Assembly (NCBI RefSeq): GCF_016595235.1
Contig: NZ_JAENHL010000004.1
Coordinates: 400,343 to 464,342 of the forward strand
From: Taklimakanibacter albus
GTDB lineage: Bacteria; Pseudomonadota; Alphaproteobacteria; Rhizobiales; Aestuariivirgaceae
Reading direction: 5' to 3'
DNA length: 64,000 nucleotides
In this document: piece after piece, positions 25,552 through 32,761 of the stretch
Position numbering within the stretch: position 1 is the stretch's first letter
How the letters are laid out: every line of letters begins with the position of its first letter
The notes under the pieces: model-generated
The model's database searches: none
Told to the model about the DNA's origin: nothing
What the model saw: the letters and a program-made list of their open reading frames with translations, nothing else
Position numbers and translations under genes: made by a program

Positions 25552-26465
25552 TCGCATCAGCACAGACGCCGGCGCTGCGCAGGTTTCTCGGTCTCCTGCC
25601 GGCACTGGCCGTCATCGGCCTCTTCATGCTGGTGCCGGTCGCCATCATGGCGCTCTATTCGTTCCTCGAGGCCAACCCCTTTGGCGGGATCGTCTGGCGC
25701 TTCTCACCCGAAGCCTATGTGCAGTTCCTGTTCGAGCGCGATCTCGCCGACAATCTCGTTTTCCAGTCGGGTTATCTCATCATCATCCTGCGCTCGCTCG
25801 GCCTCGCGGTGCTGGCCACCATCCTCTGCCTGATCGTCGGTTTTCCGATCGCCTATTTCATTGCCCGCCAGCCCGCCCGGCACCGCAATATCTGGATTTA
25901 CCTGATCACCATCCCCTTCTGGACCAACCAGCTGGTACGCACTTTCGCCTGGATCATCATCCTCGGCCGCAACGGCACGATCGAGCTGCCCTTCCGGTGG
26001 CTGGGGATCCTCGGCGCCGACGACACGCTCGGCCTCATGTATACCGACTTCGCCATCGTCATCGGCCTCATCTACGCCTTCATCCCGATTATGGTGCTGC
26101 CGATCTATGCGAGCCTCGAGAAGCTCGATTTCCGTCTCGTCGAGGCCTCGGCTGATCTTTATTCCTCGACCTTCGAGACCTTCCGGCGGGTGATCATCCC
26201 GCTGGCGAAGCCCGGCATCGTCGCCGGTTCCATCCTTGTTTTCATTCCCTGCCTCGGCGCCTTCATCCAGCCCGACCTCCTGGGCGGCGGCAAGAAGCTG
26301 ATGCTCGGCAGCCTGGTGCAGTTCCAGTTCGCCACCGCGCGCAACTGGCCCTTCGGCGCCGCCGTGGCGATGATCCTCCTCGCTTTCGTCGTCCTTTGCC
26401 TCCTCTGGTATGCGCAGGCCGCCCGCCGCGCCGGCGCGCAATCGGGAGCCCTCGCCCATGCCTGA
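25548..26465 (+). CDS. potB: Polyamine-type ABC permease 1
   Basis: This 305-residue inner membrane permease has six or more hydrophobic segments and a C-terminal EAA loop (LVEASADLYSSTFETFRRVIIPLAKPGI), the contact site for the ATPase. It matches PotB/spermidine-putrescine permeases, including NQLVRTFAWIIILG. It heterodimerises with the permease encoded by the next gene, whose ATG lies 8 nt inside its end. Expression is coupled on both sides by overlapping start and stop codons. Confidence 0.92.
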   Translation: MIASAQTPALRRFLGLLPALAVIGLFMLVPVAIMALYSFLEANPFGGIVWRFSPEAYVQFLFERDLADNLVFQSGYLIIILRSLGLAVLATILCLIVGFPIAYFIARQPARHRNIWIYLITIPFWTNQLVRTFAWIIILGRNGTIELPFRWLGILGADDTLGLMYTDFAIVIGLIYAFIPIMVLPIYASLEKLDFRLVEASADLYSSTFETFRRVIIPLAKPGIVAGSILVFIPCLGAFIQPDLLGGGKKLMLGSLVQFQFATARNWPFGAAVAMILLAFVVLCLLWYAQAARRAGAQSGALAHA

Positions 26466-27261
26466 GTTCCGCAATGTCGGCGAAGTGAGAGGGCTCAGGT
26501 CCGCGGCCTTTGGCTTCATGGTCTTTCTCTATCTGCCGATCGCCATTCTCATTCTCTATTCCTTCAATTCGGGCTCGCTGGTGATGGTCTGGTCGGGCTT
26601 CGGCCTCAACTGGTATGCCAAGGCCTTCGCCAATGCCGACATCCAGCGCGCCGCGCTCAACTCGCTCATCGTGGCGACGGTCGCGACGGCCCTGGCGACG
26701 GTGATCGCCACGCTTGCAGCGCTGGTGATGACGCGCGGCGGCCCCTTCCGCGGGCGCGGCGCCAGCCTCGCGATGATCTCGCTGCCTTTGATGGTGCCCG
26801 AGATCGTCACCGCCGTTGCCATGCTGATCGTCTTCGCCGGCACCGGCCTGTCGCTCGGTCTCGGCAATGTGATCATCGCTCATGTCACTTTCTGCATCCC
26901 CTTCGCCTTCATGCCGATCCGCGCGCGCCTCGAAGGCATGGACACGACGCTCGAGCAGGCCTCCGCCGATCTCTATGGCAGTGACTGGGCGACGTTCCGG
27001 TATGTCACGCTGCCGATCCTGATGCCGGGCATCCTCGCCGGCGCCATGCTGAGCTTCGTCATCTCGCTCGACGACTTCATCATCACCATGATGGTGGCGG
27101 GCGCCGGCTCCACCACGCTGCCCGTCTATATCTACAGCATGATCCGCCAGGGTGTGACGCCCGAGGTCAATGCCGTTTCATCCCTGCTGCTTTTGGCTTC
27201 CGTCCTGCTGGTGACGCTCTATTGGCTCGTCACCCGCAATCGCGATGCCGCCACTGCCTAG
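26458..27261 (+). CDS. potC: Polyamine-type ABC permease 2
   Basis: This 267-residue permease has the EAA loop LEQASADLYGSDWATFRYVTLPILMPGI and the SLDDFIITMMVAG segment characteristic of PotC. Six membrane segments are predicted. I chose the ATG at 26458 (MPEFRNVGEV), overlapping the end of potB, rather than a longer frame inside potB. It forms the transmembrane channel together with the upstream permease. The binding-protein gene follows after 26 nt. Confidence 0.92.
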   Translation: MPEFRNVGEVRGLRSAAFGFMVFLYLPIAILILYSFNSGSLVMVWSGFGLNWYAKAFANADIQRAALNSLIVATVATALATVIATLAALVMTRGGPFRGRGASLAMISLPLMVPEIVTAVAMLIVFAGTGLSLGLGNVIIAHVTFCIPFAFMPIRARLEGMDTTLEQASADLYGSDWATFRYVTLPILMPGILAGAMLSFVISLDDFIITMMVAGAGSTTLPVYIYSMIRQGVTPEVNAVSSLLLLASVLLVTLYWLVTRNRDAATA

Positions 27262-27287
27262 AAACGAAAAAATGAAGGAGGAAACCA

Positions 27288-28328
27288 ATGAGATTGCTCG
27301 TCGCATCCGCGGTCGCGGGCCTGCTGGCGCTTTCACCCAATGCCGCATGGTCGGAGGAGAAGCTCTTTCTCTATAACTGGACGGACTATACCTCACCCGA
27401 AGCGATCAAGAAGTTCGAGGCCGAGACCGGGATCAAGGTCACCATCGACACGTATGACTCGAACGAGACCTTGCTCGCCAAATTGAAGGCCGGCGCCACC
27501 GGCTATGACGTCATCATCCCCTCGCATAATTTCGTGCCCATCCTCATCGACGAGAAGCTGGTCCAGAAATACGACGCGAAAGCCCTGCCCAATTTCGCCA
27601 ATGTCGAGGACCGCTGGAAGAACCCGGAGTGGGACAAGAACCAGGAATATACCGCCCCCTTCCACTGGGGCACCACCTCGGTCGCCTATCGTGAGGATCT
27701 CTACGGCAAGAAGCTCGAATCCCTGGGCGAGTTCTTCAAGCCCGGCGACAAGGCGGCGGGCCGTGTGAGCGTCTTCAAGACACCGGAGGAAGTCGTCAAT
27801 CTGGCGCATCTCTATCTCGGCCAGAAATTCTGTAACCCCGATCCTGCCGAGATGCAGAAGGTCCAGGACCTGCTGCTCGCGCAGAAGCCCGCCGTCAACA
27901 CCTACAGCTCGGAGGGCATGAATGACCGCCTGATCAATGGCGACAGCGTGATCAGCACGCAGTGGAACGGCTATGCCCTCAAGGGCCGTACCGAAGGCGC
28001 CAAATCCGGCAAGATCGTCACCTATGCCTATCCGAAGGAAGGTGTCATCGGCTGGATGGACAATATGATGATTCCGGCCACCGCCGGCAATGTCGAGAAC
28101 GCCAAGAAGTTCATCAACTTCATGATGGCGCCGGAGAACATGGCCCTGCAGGCGAACTTCACCGGCTATGCCGCCGGCATCAAGGGCATGGAAGCCGGTC
28201 TCAATGAAGAGATGCGCACGGCACCTGAGATCAACGCGCCGGCCGACGTCAAGATCGTCTTCTCCTGGGCCTGCGATGCCCCATCCCAGAAGCTGATCGA
28301 CAAGGTGTGGACCAACATCCTCAAATGA
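27288..28328 (+). CDS. potD: Polyamine-type periplasmic binding protein
   Basis: This 346-residue receptor has a signal peptide (cleavage near AAWS) and the mature start KLFLYNWTDYTSPEAIKKFE, the hallmark of PotD/PotF proteins. FHWGTTSVAYR and the IGWMDNMMIPATAGNVENA segment line the binding cleft in relatives, where acidic and aromatic residues hold the amine groups. It captures substrate for the potABC importer. The ribosome binding site AAGGAGG is strong, consistent with the need for excess binding protein. A terminator-like hairpin follows. The linked aminotransferase suggests import for catabolism. Confidence 0.92.
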   Translation: MRLLVASAVAGLLALSPNAAWSEEKLFLYNWTDYTSPEAIKKFEAETGIKVTIDTYDSNETLLAKLKAGATGYDVIIPSHNFVPILIDEKLVQKYDAKALPNFANVEDRWKNPEWDKNQEYTAPFHWGTTSVAYREDLYGKKLESLGEFFKPGDKAAGRVSVFKTPEEVVNLAHLYLGQKFCNPDPAEMQKVQDLLLAQKPAVNTYSSEGMNDRLINGDSVISTQWNGYALKGRTEGAKSGKIVTYAYPKEGVIGWMDNMMIPATAGNVENAKKFINFMMAPENMALQANFTGYAAGIKGMEAGLNEEMRTAPEINAPADVKIVFSWACDAPSQKLIDKVWTNILK

Positions 28329-28333
28329 GGCGA

Positions 28334-28361
28334 GGCCGCAAGAGCACCCGCTCTTGCGGCC
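28334..28361 (+). terminator. Hairpin terminator after the pot-type operon
   Basis: Perfect 11-bp arms GGCCGCAAGAG (28334-28344) and CTCTTGCGGCC (28351-28361) pair around CACCCG. The T-tract is weak (ATTTA). The convergent ilvH stop codon is 8 nt further on. Confidence 0.65.
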
Positions 28362-28368
28362 ATTTACG

Positions 28369-28926
28369 TCAGATCTTCATGGCCTCGTGGCCGCGCGAAA
28401 TGGCGGCGATGCCGGTGCGCGACACTTCGACGAGACCAAGCGGCTGCATCAGCGAGATGAACTGATCGACCTTGCTGGTCTTGCCGGTCAGTTCGAAGAC
28501 GAAGCTTTCAGTCGTCGCATCGATGACATGGGCGCGGAAGGCGTCGGCGAGCCGCAGCGCTTCCATGCGCTTTTCACCCTTTCCCGCCACCTTGATGAGC
28601 GCCAATTCGCGCTCGATGGCGTTGCCCTGGACGGTGAGGTCGGCGACCGAATGCACCGGCACCATGCGCTCGAGCTGCGCCTTGATCTGCTCGATCACAT
28701 TGCTGGTGCCCGACGTCACGATGGTGATGCGCGAGACATGCGCATCATGCTCGGTCTCGGAGACGGTGAGCGAGTCGATATTGTAGCCGCGGCCCGAGAA
28801 CAGGCCGATGACACGGGCGAGGACGCCCGGCTCGTTGTCGACCACGACGCACAGCGTATGCGTCTCGACCGCGCGCTTACGATCATCGAGGAAATAGGCG
28901 GAAGCCGGTTGTGCTTGCATGTTCAT
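28369..28926 (-). CDS. ilvH: Acetolactate synthase small (regulatory) subunit
   Basis: This 185-residue subunit has an N-terminal ACT domain (THTLCVVVDNEPGVLARVIGLFSGRGYNI, residues 23-50) that binds valine for feedback inhibition, and a C-terminal ALS-SSU domain. It stabilises and regulates the large subunit. The start MNMQAQP lies 12 nt after the large-subunit stop, in one operon. The operon is controlled by the upstream attenuator found at 30769-30873. Confidence 0.95.
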   Translation of the reverse strand: MNMQAQPASAYFLDDRKRAVETHTLCVVVDNEPGVLARVIGLFSGRGYNIDSLTVSETEHDAHVSRITIVTSGTSNVIEQIKAQLERMVPVHSVADLTVQGNAIERELALIKVAGKGEKRMEALRLADAFRAHVIDATTESFVFELTGKTSKVDQFISLMQPLGLVEVSRTGIAAISRGHEAMKI

Positions 28927-28938
28927 TGTCGTTGTTCC

Positions 28939-30717
28939 TTACACCAGGACTTTGCCTTCGGCGCCGATCGCCTTTTCGATCTCATCATCCGGCACGTCCT
29001 CGCCGAGCAACATCTCGTTATGTGCCTTGCCCGAGGGAATCATCGGGAAGCAATTGGCGAGGCTCGCGACACGGCAGTCGAAGATCACCGGGCGGTCGAC
29101 CTCGATCATCGCCTTGATCGCGCTATCGAGCTCGGAAGGCTTTTCCGCTCGCATGCCGACCGCGCCATAGGCTTCCGCCAGCTTGACGAAATCGGGCAAT
29201 GCTTCCGAATAGCTTTCCGACAGGCGGTTGCCATGCAGGAGCTGCTGCCACTGGCGCACCATGCCCATATACTGGTTATTGAGGATGAAGATCTTGACCG
29301 GCAGGCGATACTGCACCGCAGTTGAAATCTCCTGCATCGTCATCAGCACCGAGGCATCGCCGGCGATGTCGATGACGAGACTCTTCGGATGCGCCATCTG
29401 CACGCCGATCGTGGCGGGAAGGCCATACCCCATCGTGCCGAGGCCGCCCGAGGTCATCCAGCGGTTCGGTTCCTCGAACTTGAAGAACTGCGCCGCCCAC
29501 ATCTGATGCTGGCCGACTTCGGTGGTGATATAGACATCCTTGTCGCGGGTCAGCGCATAAAGCCGCTCGATCGCATATTGCGGCATGATGACGTCCTTGC
29601 GCGCCTTGTATTTGAGGCTGTCGCGCGAACGCCACTGATCGATCTGCTTCCACCACTGGGCCAGCGCCGGCTTGTCGACCTGGTGCTGCCTGGCCTTCCA
29701 CACGCGGATGAAGTCTTCGAGCACATGAGCGCAGTCGCCGATGACGGGCAGATCGACGCGGACATTCTTGTTGACCGACGAGGGATCGATATCGACATGG
29801 ATCTTGCGCGAATGCGGCGAGAAGGCATCGACGCGGCCGGTGATGCGGTCATCGAAGCGCGCCCCGATATTGATCAGCACGTCGCAGCCATGCATGGCCA
29901 TATTGGCCTCGTAGGTTCCGTGCATGCCGAGCATGCCGAGCCAATGCTTGTCGGAAGCCGGGAAGGCACCGAGCCCCATCAAGGTCGAAGTGACCGGGAA
30001 GCCGGTCATCTTGACGAATTCGCGCAGGAGCTTCGAGGCCGCCGGACCCGAATTGATGACGCCGCCGCCGGTATAGAAGATCGGCCGCTTGGCGCTGGCG
30101 ATCAGGTCGACTGCGGCCCGCACCGCGTTCTGGTCGGGCTTCACCTTCGGGCGATAGGTCTTGTGCTGGATATTGCCGGGACCAACATAGGTGCCCTTGG
30201 CGAACTGGACATCCTTCGGCACGTCGACGACGACCGGGCCTGGACGGCCATTGGTCGCCACATAGAAGGCCTCGTGCAGAATGCGCGCCAGGTCGTTGAC
30301 GTTCTTCACCAGGTAATTGTGCTTGGTGCACGGCCTGGTGATGCCGACCGTGTCGCATTCCTGGAAGGCATCGTTGCCGATCAGATGGGTCGGCACCTGA
30401 CCGGTGATGCAGACCATCGGGATCGAATCCATGAGCGCATCGGTGAGACCGGTGACCGCATTGGTGGCGCCGGGGCCGGAGGTGACGAGGACGACGCCGG
30501 GCTTGCCGGTGGAACGGGCATAACCTTCCGCCGCATGGGTGGCGCCCTGCTCGTGGCGCACCAGGATGTGCTTCACCTTCTCCTGCTGGAAGATCTCGTC
30601 ATAGATCGGGAGAACCGCGCCTCCCGGATAGCCGAATATATGTTCGACCCCTTGATCCGCCAGCGCCTTCAAAATGATCTCGGCGCCTGTCATTTGCTCA
30701 TCGCTTCGGCCAGCCAT
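28939..30717 (-). CDS. ilvI: Acetolactate synthase large subunit
   Basis: This 592-residue TPP- and FAD-dependent enzyme condenses two pyruvates, or pyruvate and 2-oxobutyrate, in the first common step of branched-chain amino acid synthesis. It shows the HEQGATHAAEGYAR motif with the catalytic glutamate near residue 54, GRPGPVVVDVPKD, and the TPP/Mg motif GDASVLMTMQEI...ILNN near residue 450. The length is standard. The ATG at 30717 follows GAGGACG. Expression appears to be controlled by a branched-chain-codon leader peptide and terminator just upstream. The name ilvB could equally be used. Confidence 0.96.
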   Translation of the reverse strand: MAGRSDEQMTGAEIILKALADQGVEHIFGYPGGAVLPIYDEIFQQEKVKHILVRHEQGATHAAEGYARSTGKPGVVLVTSGPGATNAVTGLTDALMDSIPMVCITGQVPTHLIGNDAFQECDTVGITRPCTKHNYLVKNVNDLARILHEAFYVATNGRPGPVVVDVPKDVQFAKGTYVGPGNIQHKTYRPKVKPDQNAVRAAVDLIASAKRPIFYTGGGVINSGPAASKLLREFVKMTGFPVTSTLMGLGAFPASDKHWLGMLGMHGTYEANMAMHGCDVLINIGARFDDRITGRVDAFSPHSRKIHVDIDPSSVNKNVRVDLPVIGDCAHVLEDFIRVWKARQHQVDKPALAQWWKQIDQWRSRDSLKYKARKDVIMPQYAIERLYALTRDKDVYITTEVGQHQMWAAQFFKFEEPNRWMTSGGLGTMGYGLPATIGVQMAHPKSLVIDIAGDASVLMTMQEISTAVQYRLPVKIFILNNQYMGMVRQWQQLLHGNRLSESYSEALPDFVKLAEAYGAVGMRAEKPSELDSAIKAMIEVDRPVIFDCRVASLANCFPMIPSGKAHNEMLLGEDVPDDEIEKAIGAEGKVLV

Positions 30718-30768
30718 CGTCCTCTTCCTTCCTCTTTATCCTCGTGCTTCCGTTCCATCGCGGGCAAT

Positions 30769-30792
30769 AAAAAAGGCCCCCGAGGGAGCCTT
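30769..30792 (-). terminator. Attenuator terminator in the ilvI leader
   Basis: On the minus strand the sequence AAGGCTCCC-TC-GGGGGCCTT folds into a GC-rich stem with one G-T pair and is followed by TTTTTT, an intrinsic terminator. It lies between the leader peptide stop (30820) and the ilvI start (30717), the position expected of an attenuator. An upstream hairpin (GGCAGC/GCTGCC) overlaps the leader stop codon, and a longer GCGCGTC/GACGCGC stem encloses it. Both could serve as alternative structures. Confidence 0.85.
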
Positions 30793-30819
30793 TTGCGCGT
30801 CAGCCAGTATCGTGGCAGC

Positions 30820-30873
30820 TTAGGCTGCCCCGGCGACGCGCATTCCTACGATAAGAACGAGAGATTGGTTCAT
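30820..30873 (-). CDS. ilvIH leader peptide (attenuator)
   Basis: This 17-codon reading frame, MNQSLVLIVGMRVAGAA then TAA, lies in the leader upstream of ilvI. Residues 5-9 are Leu-Val-Leu-Ile-Val, the amino acids made by the pathway, and Val13 is a further control-type codon. CTT and GTA, uncommon in this GC-rich genome, are used among them. An intrinsic terminator follows 28 nt after the stop. In the classic attenuation model, shortage of charged Leu, Val or Ile tRNA stalls the ribosome on these codons and prevents terminator formation. It is too short for ordinary gene finders. The role is inferred from the arrangement, which is very specific. Confidence 0.85.
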   Translation of the reverse strand: MNQSLVLIVGMRVAGAA

Positions 30874-30905
30874 GGCGAGCCTTGTAGTGGCCCTCGCGGC
30901 AAAGG

Positions 30906-31775
30906 TCAAGCGCGTCGCTCTTCCCAGCCGGGCATCTGGTGGCGCCACCAGGTCAACTGGCGTTTTATATACTGCCTGGTGGCGGTCTGGCCGGCCGCGA
31001 TGGCGTCCTCCAGGCCCCGCCAGCCCGACAACCAGGCCGCCAATTGCTTGACCCCGATGGCCTTCATGACCGGCACATTGGGGTCGAGCCCCAGCGCCAG
31101 CAGCGCCTTGACTTCCTCGACCGCCCCCTCTTTCACCATGCGGGCGAAACGCTCATCGGCTCTGGCGTGAAGGATCTTGCGGTCCGGATTGAGGAATATC
31201 CGCTCGACCGCCACCCCTGCCAGCACAGCCTGGCCCTGGGCCGCCCGCTGCCAGTGATCGAGCGGCTTGCCGGTGCCCTCGAAGACCTCGAGCGCCCGGA
31301 TGATCCGCTGCCGGTCGTTAGGGTTAAGCCGCGCCGCCGCTCCCTCGTCGCGCTTGGCAAGCTCGGCATGGAGATCGCCCTTGGCGTCCCGCCATTTCTG
31401 CGTGATGTCCGGCGGGATCAGCGGGATATCGGCGAGCCCCTGCTCCAGCGCCTTGAAATAGAGCCCGGTCCCACCGGTGATGACGGGAACGCGCCCCGAG
31501 CGCCACACCGCCTCGAGCTCGGCCGTCGCATCGGCGAGCCAGCGCGCCACCGAATAGGCGCTCGCTCCCGACACATGTCCGTAGAGCCGGTGCGGCACCT
31601 GTGCCTCGTCCTCTTCGCTGGGCCGGGCGGTCAGGATGCGCAAGTCGCGATAGACCTGCATCGCATCGGCATTGACGATGACGCCGCCCTTCTCATGCGC
31701 GAGCGCGATCGCCAATGCCGACTTGCCGCTGGCAGTCGGTCCTGCGATAAGCACCGCTCGCTTTTCCAAGGACAT
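30906..31775 (-). CDS. miaA: tRNA dimethylallyltransferase
   Basis: This 289-residue enzyme prenylates A37 of tRNAs that read UNN codons. It has the P-loop GPTASGKSALA near residue 12, the NADAMQVYRDL segment, the TGGTGLYFKAL motif near 100, and the C-terminal KAIGVKQLAAWLSG and TRQYIKRQLTWWR segments. The start codon is only 6 nt from that of divergent serB. Its ribosome binding site (GGAG at 31787-31790) therefore lies within the serB coding region, and the promoter must too. The gene ends 33 nt before the ilvI leader peptide start on the same strand, so readthrough into the attenuator is possible. Confidence 0.95.
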   Translation of the reverse strand: MSLEKRAVLIAGPTASGKSALAIALAHEKGGVIVNADAMQVYRDLRILTARPSEEDEAQVPHRLYGHVSGASAYSVARWLADATAELEAVWRSGRVPVITGGTGLYFKALEQGLADIPLIPPDITQKWRDAKGDLHAELAKRDEGAAARLNPNDRQRIIRALEVFEGTGKPLDHWQRAAQGQAVLAGVAVERIFLNPDRKILHARADERFARMVKEGAVEEVKALLALGLDPNVPVMKAIGVKQLAAWLSGWRGLEDAIAAGQTATRQYIKRQLTWWRHQMPGWEERRA

Positions 31776-31781
31776 GAGTGA

Positions 31782-32666
31782 ATGGACTCCGTTGTCATTC
31801 TCATAGCAGCCCCGGGCTCGCGCGCAATCGGCGAGACGGTGGCCAAGACGCTCGGCGAGCTGACGATGACGCAACCCCACTGGCTGTGCGAAAGCGAAGC
31901 TCTGCAGGCGCCGGTGAGCACCGCAACCTTTCCGGGTCTCGCCACCGAGATCCAACGGCTGGTGCGGAATTTGCCCGTCGACCTCGCCCTCGTGCCCGCC
32001 GCGAACCGGCGCAAGCGACTGCTGATCGCCGATATGGATTCGACCATGATCGGCCAGGAATGCATCGACGAATTGGGCGCGCTGGCGGGTGTCGGCGAGC
32101 GCATCAAGGAGATCACCGCCAGCGCCATGCGGGGCGAGCTCGATTTCGAAGCGGCCCTCAAGGCGCGCCTCCAGCTGATGAAGGGCCTGCCGGAAGACGC
32201 CATCGCCAAAGTTCTGAAGGAGCGGATCACCTTCACGCCGGGCGGCCGGACGCTGATCGCCACCATGAAGGCCCATGGCGCCTATGCCGCCCTCGTCTCC
32301 GGCGGCTTTGTCCAGTTCACTTCTTACGTTGCGCAAAAATTGGGCTTCGACGAGGATCGCGCCAATGAGCTCCTCATCTCCGAGGGCCGCCTCACCGGCG
32401 GCGTCGGCGAGCCGATCCTCGGCCAGGATGCCAAGGTCCAGGCACTCGACGAGATCACCGCGAGGCTCGGCATCACCGTTGCGGATGCGCTCGCGGTGGG
32501 CGACGGCGCCAACGACATCCCGATGCTGCGCAAGGCTGGCCTCGGGGTGGCGCTGCATGCCAAGCCCAAGGTCCAGGAGCAGGCTGCGGTGCGTATCAAC
32601 CACGGCGACCTGACCGCCCTTTTGTATCTCCAGGGCTACTCCGTTAAGGATTTTGCGGCCGCCTGA
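31782..32666 (+). CDS. serB: Phosphoserine phosphatase
   Basis: This 294-residue HAD-superfamily enzyme makes the last step of serine synthesis. The N-terminal 80 residues form an ACT-like domain, as in other alphaproteobacterial SerB. Then come ADMDSTMIGQECIDELG with the nucleophilic aspartate near residue 85, the VSGGFVQFTSYVA motif near 170, and GDGANDIPML near 245. It hydrolyses the phosphate of phosphoserine through an aspartyl-phosphate. The ATG at 31782 has AAGGA 9 nt upstream, inside the first codons of divergent miaA. Confidence 0.95.
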   Translation: MDSVVILIAAPGSRAIGETVAKTLGELTMTQPHWLCESEALQAPVSTATFPGLATEIQRLVRNLPVDLALVPAANRRKRLLIADMDSTMIGQECIDELGALAGVGERIKEITASAMRGELDFEAALKARLQLMKGLPEDAIAKVLKERITFTPGGRTLIATMKAHGAYAALVSGGFVQFTSYVAQKLGFDEDRANELLISEGRLTGGVGEPILGQDAKVQALDEITARLGITVADALAVGDGANDIPMLRKAGLGVALHAKPKVQEQAAVRINHGDLTALLYLQGYSVKDFAAA

Positions 32667-32761
32667 CCGGCCATAAATACGCCCCAAACAGGCGCGCTTC
32701 TTTCGTCATCACGTTTTTGTTAGAGTGCGGTACCGGTGCGAAGGCACCCATGGAGGCCTCA

